Source: Chloroflexota bacterium (GTDB lineage Bacteria; Chloroflexota; Ktedonobacteria; Ktedonobacterales; Ktedonobacteraceae). Taken from it: a stretch of 5,218 bases of DNA. Below the pieces are notes generated by a model, which was given only the letters and a program-made list of their open reading frames with translations, did not search any database and was not told where the DNA came from. Made by a program: the position numbers and the translations under genes. The DNA lies in the NCBI GenBank assembly GCA_021828635.1, contig JAJZEJ010000805.1, forward strand, positions 1-5,218, read 5' to 3'. Below, piece after piece: positions 1-4,652 of this stretch (its first letter is position 1; each line of letters begins with the position of its first letter).

Positions 1-222
1 GGCCCGCGTCCACAGGGGGATCGTCCACCACGTGAGCAGGGGGATCGTCCACCACGTGAGCAGGGGGATCGTCCACCACGTGAGCGTCAGGCTAGAGGTC
101 CGGTACCAACGCCCCAGACGCCCTCAACGCCCACTGCCACATCACCTGATGTGACCCCGACGCAGACACCCGATAGCGGAAGCGCCGAGAGTCCAAAAGC
201 TCAGCAGACTCAGAGCGAGTAG
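1..222 (+). CDS. rpsC: Ribosomal protein S3, C-terminal tail only (partial, runs off the left edge)
   Basis: Reading frame 1 is open from the first base to a TAG at 220-222, giving 73 residues of a protein whose start lies outside the window. The visible part is low complexity: a Pro/Arg/Gln/Gly stretch with three identical QGDRPPRE octapeptides (13-84), then a Pro/Thr/Ser/Gln-rich segment ending in TQSE. None of the conserved S3 core (KH domain, C-terminal S3 domain) is visible. The name therefore rests on position: rpsC directly precedes rplP in nearly all bacterial S10 operons, the strand matches, and the gap to rplP is only 14 bp. S3 lies at the mRNA entry side of the 30S subunit, and its C-terminus is known to vary in length between lineages. 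If the assignment holds, this is a long, probably disordered tail beyond the usual end of the protein. The frame and stop are certain; the identity is inferred. Confidence 0.75.
   Translation, partial: GPRPQGDRPPREQGDRPPREQGDRPPRERQARGPVPTPQTPSTPTATSPDVTPTQTPDSGSAESPKAQQTQSE
13..84 (+). repeat. Three perfect 24-bp tandem repeats in the rpsC tail
   Basis: Copies lie at 13-36, 37-60 and 61-84 and are identical at the nucleotide level. Each encodes QGDRPPRE in frame. A fragment of the unit (CGTCCA) precedes the first copy at 7-12. Perfect identity, including third codon positions, points to recent duplication by slippage or unequal crossing-over. The unit is a multiple of three, so a change in copy number would keep the frame. 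Confidence 0.95.
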
Positions 223-236
223 AGGAGAACAAGCCG

Positions 237-668
237 ATGTTACTGGCACCGTCACGTACAAAATATCGCCGCCAGCATCGCGGGCGCATGAGAGGTGAGG
301 CCACACGCGGCAACACGATTGCCTTCGGTGATTTTGCTTTACAGGCGCTGGAGCCATGCTGGATGGAGGCGCGTCAGATCGAGGCGGCCCGTATCGCGCT
401 CACCCGTTATATGAAACGCGGTGGCAAGGTATGGATTCGCATCTTCCCAGACAAGCCAATCTCGGCCAAACCAGCCGAGACCCGCATGGGTAGCGGTAAA
501 GGCGCGGTCGATCACTGGGTTGCCGTTGTAAAACCTGGTCGTATCATCTTCGAGATTGGTGGTGTAAGCGAGGAGATCGCCAAAGAGGCTATTCGCCTGG
601 CCAGCCATAAGCTACCGGTCAAGACACGTTTCCTGAAACGAGAGGAGGCGGAAAGTGCCGAAGCTTAA
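237..668 (+). CDS. rplP: Large subunit ribosomal protein L16
   Basis: This 143-residue protein is a full-length L16, a 50S protein that sits near the A-site tRNA elbow and the base of the central protuberance and is needed for late subunit assembly. Clear family blocks are [12 protein letters not shown] (7-18), [16 protein letters not shown] (25-40), [15 protein letters not shown] (60-74) and RMGSGKG (83-89). These are followed by the [14 protein letters not shown] strand region (94-107) and the helix ending in HKLPVKTRF (124-132). A short acidic tail (EEAESAEA) extends past the usual end. The ATG at 237 follows AGAGGAG (221-227) with 9 nt spacing. The end of the gene carries the Shine-Dalgarno sequence and the start codon of rpmC, and the two genes overlap by 14 nt, which suggests translational coupling. 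Confidence 0.98.
   Translation: MLLAPSRTKYRRQHRGRMRGEATRGNTIAFGDFALQALEPCWMEARQIEAARIALTRYMKRGGKVWIRIFPDKPISAKPAETRMGSGKGAVDHWVAVVKPGRIIFEIGGVSEEIAKEAIRLASHKLPVKTRFLKREEAESAEA
642..648 (+). promoter_or_regulatory. Strong Shine-Dalgarno that fixes the GTG start of rpmC
   Basis: GAGGAGG at 642-648 lies inside the last codons of rplP, 6 nt ahead of a GTG at 655. No in-frame ATG occurs close by: the next is codon 14 (694), inside the conserved part of the protein. The site therefore supports a GTG start overlapping rplP. Confidence 0.85.
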
Positions 669-864
669 AGAGAGCCGTCAGCGCATCGCTGAGATGGGCT
701 ACAACGAAGCACAACGTGAGCTGAAAGAGCAACGCTTGAAGCTGTTCAATTTGCGCTTGCAGCAGCAACGCGGAGAGGTCAAGAATGGCCGCGTTTTCGC
801 GCAGACACGCAAAGATATTGCGCGTCTCCTGCATCGTCTAACACAATTGGAGAATGAAGAATGA
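655..864 (+). CDS. rpmC: Large subunit ribosomal protein L29 (GTG start)
   Basis: The 69-residue product is a typical small L29, a two-helix hairpin protein beside the peptide exit tunnel next to L23, where trigger factor and the signal recognition particle dock. The diagnostic parts are the LFNLR motif (30-34) after the first charged helix, and [11 protein letters not shown] (52-62) in the second helix. The sequence is almost entirely helical and rich in Gln, Arg, Lys and Glu. Translation starts at a GTG placed 6 nt after GAGGAGG, within the 3' end of rplP. The stop overlaps the next start as ATGA (861-864). Both junctions suggest that rplP, rpmC and rpsQ are translated in a coupled chain. 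Confidence 0.96.
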   Translation: MPKLKESRQRIAEMGYNEAQRELKEQRLKLFNLRLQQQRGEVKNGRVFAQTRKDIARLLHRLTQLENEE

Positions 865-1229
865 CACAGCAAGGGGCTATGCAGGCTGCTTCCACCAGCG
901 CGGTGGCGACGAAGAAATCGCGTCGTCAGCGGAAGGTTGGGCGCGTCATCAGCAACAAGATGGATAAGACGATTGTTGTCTCGGTCGAATCGTTGAAGAA
1001 GCACCGCATTTACAAACGCACATATCGTCAGACCAAGCATTTTTATGCCCATGACGAAAACAATAGCTGCCAGATAGGTGATATGGTTCTCATTGAGGAG
1101 AGCCGTCCGTTAAGTAAATTGAAGCGTTGGCAACTGATCGAGATTGTCAAACGTGGCAGTGGCATTGTTCCCGTCAACGAGTTAGAGACCGCGCCGTCCC
1201 TCGAAACGACGGGCGAAGCGGCGAAATAA
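861..1229 (+). CDS. rpsQ: Small subunit ribosomal protein S17 with N- and C-terminal extensions
   Basis: S17 is an OB-fold protein that binds 16S rRNA early in 30S assembly. The core runs from [20 protein letters not shown] (24-43) through the [21 protein letters not shown] segment (residues 49-66) to [18 protein letters not shown] (73-90) and LIEIVKR (92-98), with the classic RPLSK.KRW signature. At 122 residues it is longer than the usual 80-90. About 20 residues rich in Ala, Ser, Thr and Gln precede the core, and about 24 residues, ending in a Glu/Thr/Ala-rich stretch, follow it. The ATG at 861 overlaps the rpmC stop and follows GGAGA (849-853) with 7 nt spacing. The next in-frame ATG (879) has a purine run only 2 nt upstream, so 861 is preferred and most of the N-terminal extension should be real. 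Confidence 0.96.
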   Translation: MTQQGAMQAASTSAVATKKSRRQRKVGRVISNKMDKTIVVSVESLKKHRIYKRTYRQTKHFYAHDENNSCQIGDMVLIEESRPLSKLKRWQLIEIVKRGSGIVPVNELETAPSLETTGEAAK

Positions 1230-1241
1230 GGAGTTGGGAGC

Positions 1242-1610
1242 ATGATTCAGCCACAGACACGCCTCAAGGTCGCCGATAATACCGGCGCGAAAGAGATTAT
1301 GTGCATTCGGGTGATGAGCCGTTCGCGTAAGCGGTATGCCGAGGTGGGGGATATCATCAAAGCCTCCGTCAAAGTGGCCGCGCCGAACGGGCAGGTAAAG
1401 AAGGGTGAAGTTGTGAACGCGGTAGTTGTGCGCGTGTCGAAGGAATATGTGCGCCCTGACGGTTCGCATATTCGCTTCGATGAGAACGCGGCAGTGATTA
1501 TCGCGGCCGGCAACAACCCACGAGGCACACGTATCTTTGGCCCGGTAGCCCGCGAATTGCGCGAACGAAATTTTATGCGTATCATTTCGCTCGCCCCAGA
1601 AGTCCTGTAG
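1242..1610 (+). CDS. rplN: Large subunit ribosomal protein L14
   Basis: The 122-residue product has the standard L14 length and is among the best conserved in the window. L14 is a five-stranded barrel on the 50S interface that contacts L19, takes part in an intersubunit bridge and is the docking site for ribosome silencing factor. Key blocks are [20 protein letters not shown] (1-20), GDIIKASVK (36-44), [13 protein letters not shown] (53-65), [17 protein letters not shown] (71-87) and [13 protein letters not shown] (95-107), with the usual terminus [11 protein letters not shown] (112-122). AAGGAG (1228-1233), overlapping the rpsQ stop, lies 8 nt before the ATG. The last Leu codon and the TAG fall inside the first unit of a palindromic repeat (from 1604). 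Confidence 0.99.
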   Translation: MIQPQTRLKVADNTGAKEIMCIRVMSRSRKRYAEVGDIIKASVKVAAPNGQVKKGEVVNAVVVRVSKEYVRPDGSHIRFDENAAVIIAAGNNPRGTRIFGPVARELRERNFMRIISLAPEVL

Positions 1611-1677
1611 GGGCGTGATTCATCACGCCCGTAATGGCACGATTTATCCTGTCTGTAGGGACCGATTGATCGCGTCC
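1604..1677. repeat. Two palindromic repeat units in head-to-tail order between rplN and rplX
   Basis: Unit 1 (1604-1630) begins CCTGTAGGGGCGTGATT and contains the palindrome GGGCGTGATTCATCACGCCC (1611-1630), an 8-bp stem with a 4-nt loop. From 1604 to 1630 it matches the right arm of the element at 4548-4633, read on the opposite strand, with one mismatch. Unit 2 (about 1653-1677) begins CTGTAGGG and has a related, imperfect palindrome at 1659-1677: GGAC pairs with GTCC and CGA with TCG, with one bulged C. Both units are followed by GTAATG. Unit 2 has GGAC/GTCC where unit 1 has GGGC/GCCC, so the stem is kept by paired changes. The 83-bp gap otherwise holds only the rplX ribosome binding site. 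No T-run follows the hairpins, so they do not look like terminators. Confidence 0.8.
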
Positions 1678-1693
1678 GTAATGAGGAAGAACA

Positions 1694-2083
1694 ATGGCAA
1701 CGAAACAGAAAGAGAAGAAACCTCTGCACCTTGCCAAAATCAATATCAGAAAAGGTGATACCGTACTCATCATCACCGGCAAAGATAGAGGCAAAGAAGG
1801 CACGGTTTCGCGGGCATTGCCACAGGCCAACAAAGTAATTGTTGAAGGTCTGAACCTGGTTAAGAAGCATGTCCGTCCACAAGGTCAGATGCAGCAGGGA
1901 GGCATCATCGAGAAGGCAATGCCGATCCATGTCTCCAATGTGATGCTCAAATGCACGGAATGCAACCAGCCAACGCGCGTCGGCCACGCACGTCGCAAGA
2001 TGGGAACGGACCAGAAAGAGCGCGTCGTGCGCGTGTGCAAGAAGTGCGAAAAAGAGATCGCGGATCGGTCGAGGAGTAGTTAA
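1694..2083 (+). CDS. rplX: Large subunit ribosomal protein L24 with C-terminal zinc-ribbon-like cysteines
   Basis: L24 is an assembly-initiating 50S protein that binds the 5' region of 23S rRNA near the tunnel exit. The KOW motif is clear at about residues 18-42 ([20 protein letters not shown]). It is followed by [16 protein letters not shown] (47-62) and [17 protein letters not shown] (69-85). The C-terminal part holds Cys87-x2-Cys90 and Cys115-x2-Cys118, flanking PTRVGHARR. This is the arrangement of the metal-binding form of L24 found in many bacteria and lost in others; zinc binding is inferred. At 129 residues it is longer than the usual 100-110, mainly through a Lys-rich N-terminus and the SRSS tail. 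The ATG follows GAGGA (1683-1687) with 6 nt spacing, just downstream of the repeat pair. The stop is 1 bp before the rplE start. Confidence 0.98.
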   Translation: MATKQKEKKPLHLAKINIRKGDTVLIITGKDRGKEGTVSRALPQANKVIVEGLNLVKKHVRPQGQMQQGGIIEKAMPIHVSNVMLKCTECNQPTRVGHARRKMGTDQKERVVRVCKKCEKEIADRSRSS

Positions 2084-2084
2084 G

Positions 2085-2627
2085 ATGGCAACACGCTTGA
2101 AAGAGAAATATCGCCAGGAGGTCGCGCCTGGCCTGCAAAAGGCATTTAACTACACGAATCCGATGCAGGTTCCGCAGGTTGAAAAGGTCGTGGTCAACAT
2201 TGGCATGGGCGAGGTGATTCAGAACCCGAAAGCGATGGACGCAGCGGTCTCCGACCTGGCGACCATCACGGGTCAGCGCCCGGTGATTACACGCGCCAAA
2301 CGCTCGGTCGCGGCCTTCAAATTACGTGAAGGCATGCAGATCGGTTGCATGGTTACGCTACGCGGTGATCGCATGTATATCTTCCTGGATAAACTGATTA
2401 ACGTCGCGCTACCACGCCTGCGTGATTTCCAGGGAGTTTCGGCGGAAGCATTCGATGGGCGCGGCAACTACACGCTGGGTCTGCGCGAGCAGCTTGTCTT
2501 TCCAGAGATCGACTACGATAAGATTGACAAGTTGCGTGGCATGGAGGTCAGCGTTGTGACCACCGCACGCACAGACGAAGAGGGGCGACAATTGCTCAAA
2601 TTGATGGGCATGCCCTTTAAGAAGTAA
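2085..2627 (+). CDS. rplE: Large subunit ribosomal protein L5
   Basis: The 180-residue product is a full-length L5, which binds 5S rRNA together with L18 in the central protuberance and contacts P-site tRNA and the 30S head. Recognisable blocks are [18 protein letters not shown] (1-18), [19 protein letters not shown] (25-43), [20 protein letters not shown] (61-80) and [20 protein letters not shown] (92-111). These are followed by [19 protein letters not shown] (115-133) and [20 protein letters not shown] (139-158), and the end [11 protein letters not shown] is typical. GAGGAG (2071-2076), inside the last codons of rplX, lies 8 nt before the ATG, so translation is probably coupled to rplX. In E. 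coli, S8 represses the spc operon at the rplX-rplE junction. Here that junction is a single base pair and shows no obvious hairpin. Confidence 0.99.
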   Translation: MATRLKEKYRQEVAPGLQKAFNYTNPMQVPQVEKVVVNIGMGEVIQNPKAMDAAVSDLATITGQRPVITRAKRSVAAFKLREGMQIGCMVTLRGDRMYIFLDKLINVALPRLRDFQGVSAEAFDGRGNYTLGLREQLVFPEIDYDKIDKLRGMEVSVVTTARTDEEGRQLLKLMGMPFKK

Positions 2628-2641
2628 CGCTGGAGGGCGAA

Positions 2642-2827
2642 ATGGCAAAAATCTCAATGATTGTGAAATCAGAGCGCAAGCCCCGTTTCAAAGTACGCCA
2701 GCATAATCGCTGTAGCGTGTGTGGGCGACCGCGTGCCTATATCCGTAAATTTGGGCTATGTCGCATCTGCTTCCGTGAACGCGCTCTCCGTGGAGAGTTG
2801 CCAGGAGTTACAAAGTCGAGCTGGTAG
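2642..2827 (+). CDS. rpsN: Small subunit ribosomal protein S14, zinc-ribbon (short) type
   Basis: This is the 61-residue zinc form of S14, a 30S head protein that assembles late and contacts S3, S10 and S19. The four metal ligands are visible as Cys24-x2-Cys27 and Cys40-x2-Cys43, in the usual setting [22 protein letters not shown] (residues 22-43). They are followed by [18 protein letters not shown], which is close to the standard C-terminus. This length and Cys pattern separate it from the roughly 100-residue, Cys-free S14 of many proteobacteria. GGAGGG (2632-2637) lies directly upstream of the ATG. The gap to rplE is 14 bp. The gap to rpsH downstream is unusually long at 85 bp and is structured. 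Confidence 0.98.
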   Translation: MAKISMIVKSERKPRFKVRQHNRCSVCGRPRAYIRKFGLCRICFRERALRGELPGVTKSSW

Positions 2828-2841
2828 ACGCGATGATCTGA

Positions 2842-2887
2842 TACCCACAAGGGGCATCACTGCATGTAGTGGTATCCCTGGTGGGTG
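2842..2887 (+). promoter_or_regulatory. Candidate regulatory stem-loop in the rpsN-rpsH gap
   Basis: The RNA can form one long hairpin. Positions 2842-2848 pair with 2881-2887 (TACCCAC with GTGGGTG, the outermost pair a wobble). After an A/G mismatch, 2850-2861 pair with 2868-2879, with one C/A mismatch and two wobbles, around a GCATGT loop (2862-2867). That gives 18 pairs in 20 positions. A competing short hairpin, GGTGG/CCACC (2880-2884 with 2888-2892), uses part of the same strand. The Shine-Dalgarno of rpsH (GGAGG, 2901-2905) lies 13 nt after the long hairpin. No T-run follows, so a terminator is unlikely. The pairing is read by eye. A role as an S8 autoregulatory site, or as a decayed repeat, is speculation. 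Confidence 0.5.
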
Positions 2888-2912
2888 CCACCGTGATGAT
2901 GGAGGATAATCC

Positions 2913-3308
2913 ATGAATATGACTGATCCAGTTGCGGATATGCTCACGCGCATTCGTAACGCGGTCACTGCACGCCACACTCGCGTACTGATCCCAGCCT
3001 CGAAAATGAAGCTGGCGATTGCGCGGGTTCTCAAAGAAGAAGGATATATCAAGGATATTGAAATCCTGAAAGATAATCCACAGGGTACTATTCGTATTAC
3101 GTTGCGCTATGTCGATAAGAAGCCGGTCTTGACTAATCTAAAACGTGTCAGCAAACCGGGCCTGCGTGTCTGTTCTAAGCGACTGAATATTCCACGGGTG
3201 CGCGGTGGTCTGGGCATAGCCATTGTCTCGACGCCTCAAGGCATCATGACGGGCAGCAAAGCCTATCACGAGGGTCTGGGCGGCGAGGTCGTCTGCTACG
3301 TTTGGTAG
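2913..3308 (+). CDS. rpsH: Small subunit ribosomal protein S8
   Basis: S8 binds helix 21 of 16S rRNA in the central domain and is a primary 30S assembly protein; in E. coli it also represses translation of the spc operon. The 131-residue product is the usual length. Visible blocks are [20 protein letters not shown] (3-22), [20 protein letters not shown] (27-46) and ITLRYVDKK (62-70), then [11 protein letters not shown] (77-87). The C-terminal RNA-binding part is [19 protein letters not shown] (95-113), closing with GGEVVCYVW. The family usually has STS.GVMTD in this loop; here it reads STPQGIMTG. The ATG at 2913 follows GGAGG (2901-2905) with 7 nt spacing. A second ATG two codons later has poorer spacing (13 nt). 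The 85-bp leader that separates it from rpsN can fold strongly. Confidence 0.98.
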   Translation: MNMTDPVADMLTRIRNAVTARHTRVLIPASKMKLAIARVLKEEGYIKDIEILKDNPQGTIRITLRYVDKKPVLTNLKRVSKPGLRVCSKRLNIPRVRGGLGIAIVSTPQGIMTGSKAYHEGLGGEVVCYVW

Positions 3309-3322
3309 CGAGGAGGATGTGA

Positions 3323-3898
3323 ATGTCTCGTATCGGACGCGCTCCAATTCCAGTGCCACCAAAGGTACAGGTAACTTGGGCTGAAGATAATCTGGTCACG
3401 GTGAAGGGTCCCAAAGGACAGCTCTCCTGTCAGGTCAACCCTGAACTGAGCCTCAAGCTGGAAGACGGCACGATCACAGTGAGTCGTCCTTCAGACAGCA
3501 AACCGCATAAGGCCATGCATGGTCTCTATCGGACACTGGTCAATAATATGGTCGTGGGTGTGACCAATGGCTTCACGAAGCAGTTGGAAATCCACGGCGT
3601 CGGCTATCGTGCGTCGAAGATTGGCGATAACCTGATCATTCTGGTTGGTTACTCCCATCCGGTTGAGGTGCAGCCACCGCCCGGCATCACGCTGAATGTC
3701 GATGGCGTCGATGCAGCCACGAAAGCGACTAAAATTAGCGTGAGCGGTATTGATAAGCAGCTTGTCGGTCAGGTTGCGGCCAGCATCCGTGCAATTCGCA
3801 AGCCGGAACCCTATAAGGGCAAGGGTATTCGCTACACGGGTGAGGCGATTCGCCGTAAGGCCGGTAAAGCCGGTAAAGTCGGCGGCAAGAAAAAATAG
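3323..3898 (+). CDS. rplF: Large subunit ribosomal protein L6
   Basis: L6 is a two-domain 50S protein at the base of the factor-binding stalk that contacts the sarcin-ricin loop region. Each half is an alpha/beta domain. The N-terminal domain begins MSRIGRAPIPVP and contains VTVKGPKGQL (25-34). The family helix-turn region reads HGLYRTLVNNMVVGVTNGF (66-84). The second domain contains LEIHGVGYRA (88-97) and NLIILVGYSHPV (103-114), and ends with the diagnostic PEPYKGKGIRYTGE (161-174). At 191 residues it is slightly longer than the usual 175-185, owing to a Lys/Gly-rich C-terminus with a duplicated 9-bp unit (3860-3877, Ala-Gly-Lys twice). AGGAGG (3311-3316) lies 6 nt before the ATG. The gaps to its neighbours are 14 and 13 bp. 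Confidence 0.98.
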   Translation: MSRIGRAPIPVPPKVQVTWAEDNLVTVKGPKGQLSCQVNPELSLKLEDGTITVSRPSDSKPHKAMHGLYRTLVNNMVVGVTNGFTKQLEIHGVGYRASKIGDNLIILVGYSHPVEVQPPPGITLNVDGVDAATKATKISVSGIDKQLVGQVAASIRAIRKPEPYKGKGIRYTGEAIRRKAGKAGKVGGKKK

Positions 3899-3911
3899 GA
3901 GTGGTTGAGCG

Positions 3912-4523
3912 ATGATTAAACGATTTCACGCGAATCAGGCGCGGCTGCAGCGGCATCAGCGTATGCGCAATCACCTGGCTGGCTCGTCTACCCGCCCACG
4001 TCTGAACATTTTCCGCAGTGGCAACCATATCTATGCACAGATTATAGATGATACCACGGGAATTACACTGGTCGCCGCCTCGTCACTAGACGAGAGCCTC
4101 AAGGATTTTAAGCCTGCTGCACCGGCGACCTCAACTCTAGAGAAGGCGCGGAAAGCCCAGGTTGAGGAGCCGGTTGAAGTTGCTGCCGAGGCCGCACCTG
4201 CCGCTAAGGGTAAGAGTGCGAGGGCCGAGAAAGCCCCAGCCAAAGGTGGACAAGGGCAGGGACAAAAAGGTGGCAAACCTGCGCAGAGCAAAATACTGCT
4301 ACCTGCTGCTCAGAAGGGTGAGCGGAAGACCCCGGTTGAGGCGCTGGCCGCTATTAGCAACAACCGCAAGGTTGCGCTCGCACGCGAGGTCGGCAAATTG
4401 CTGGCGCAGCGTGCGCAGGAGAAGGACATCAGTCTGGTGGTCTTTGATCGCGGCGGCTACAAATATCATGGACGTGTGGCGGCCCTCGCCGAGGGTGCGC
4501 GTGCAGCAGGTCTGAAATTTTAG
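3912..4523 (+). CDS. rplR: Large subunit ribosomal protein L18 with a large internal low-complexity insertion
   Basis: L18 binds 5S rRNA with L5 in the central protuberance. Both halves of the fold are intact. The N-terminal part has the basic 5S-binding tail ([19 protein letters not shown]) and then [20 protein letters not shown] (28-47) and [11 protein letters not shown] (50-60). The C-terminal part has [20 protein letters not shown] (151-170), then [28 protein letters not shown] (176-203). Between them, at about residues 66-148, lies Ala/Lys/Pro/Glu/Gly-rich sequence. The usual family length is about 110-125 residues; this protein has 203. The frame is open throughout and base composition resembles the flanks, so it reads as a true insertion, not a frameshift or two genes. 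AGGAG (3897-3901) lies 10 nt before the ATG. rplF precedes it by 13 bp, and a repeat element follows it. Confidence 0.96.
   Translation: MIKRFHANQARLQRHQRMRNHLAGSSTRPRLNIFRSGNHIYAQIIDDTTGITLVAASSLDESLKDFKPAAPATSTLEKARKAQVEEPVEVAAEAAPAAKGKSARAEKAPAKGGQGQGQKGGKPAQSKILLPAAQKGERKTPVEALAAISNNRKVALAREVGKLLAQRAQEKDISLVVFDRGGYKYHGRVAALAEGARAAGLKF
4107..4355 (+). other. Low-complexity insertion within L18 (about 83 residues)
   Basis: This segment encodes about residues 66-148 of L18. It starts with a Pro/Ala/Thr part, passes through an acidic EEPVEV patch and an Ala/Lys-rich part, then a Gly/Gln/Lys-rich run ([12 protein letters not shown], 111-122), and ends near PVEALAAI. It falls after the beta strand ending LVAASS and before the helix starting near [11 protein letters not shown], a place where ordinary L18 has only a short linker. 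No known domain is recognisable and disorder is likely. The edges are approximate because they were placed by comparison with the remembered family pattern. Confidence 0.85.
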
Positions 4524-4547
4524 CGTCGGTGACACCTGACATACCCC

Positions 4548-4633
4548 GTAGGGGTGTGATTTATCACGCCCTGCTGACCCACCGATTCGCTCGCGGGGTG
4601 AAGCGAACAGGGCGTGATAAATCACGCCCCTAC
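4548..4633. repeat. 86-bp palindromic (REP/MITE-like) element between rplR and rpsE
   Basis: The left arm (4548-4573) and right arm (4608-4633) are 26-bp inverted repeats beginning GTAGGGG and ending CCCCTAC. They differ at one position (T4555 against G4626), which still allows a wobble pair. Inside, TTCGCT (4586-4591) pairs with AGCGAA (4602-4607), leaving a 12-nt bulge (4574-4585) and a 10-nt loop (4592-4601). Each arm also holds its own 20-bp palindrome of the GGGCGTGATTTATCACGCCC type (4552-4571 and 4610-4629), as in the repeat at 1611-1630. No transposase gene and no clear target-site duplication are visible. The rest of the 129-bp gap is 24 bp of unassigned sequence and the rpsE ribosome binding site (GAGGA, 4643-4647). 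No T-run follows, so it does not resemble an intrinsic terminator. Confidence 0.85.
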
Positions 4634-4652
4634 AGGACCAATGAGGAAAAGT

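Noticed and set aside
13..84. CRISPR-like array
   Set aside because: The 24-bp units are directly adjacent with no spacers and keep one reading frame, so this is a coding tandem repeat.
25..84. Repeated CACGTG palindromes as regulator binding sites
   Set aside because: They arise from the in-frame coding repeat at the end of a gene within an operon, so no operator role is supported.
1611..1630. Rho-independent terminator after rplN
   Set aside because: The hairpin is GC rich, but no T-run follows and the operon continues with rplX. Its sequence recurs at 4552-4571 and 4610-4629, so it is a repeat unit.
1247..1987. Long minus-strand open frame (246 codons) opposite rplN and rplX
   Set aside because: It runs antisense to two well-conserved ribosomal protein genes and across the repeat pair. 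Its translation has no recognisable domain, and the open frame follows from codon bias on the real strand.
2834..2850. GATCTGATACCCACAAG resembles the 3' strand of 16S helix 21 (the S8 site) as I remember it from E. coli
   Set aside because: The matching 5' strand of the S8 core is not found nearby. In the best fold this segment pairs with GTGGGTG instead, so the likeness may be chance. The hairpin itself is kept as a finding.
4162..4515. Plus-strand frame of 117 codons inside rplR
   Set aside because: It is a second frame within L18. Its Arg/Leu-rich translation is typical of frame-shadow ORFs, while the L18 frame keeps both conserved halves.
4548..4633. Transcription terminator or complete insertion sequence between rplR and rpsE
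   Set aside because: No U-tract follows, rpsE continues the operon, and 34 bp between the arms cannot encode a transposase.
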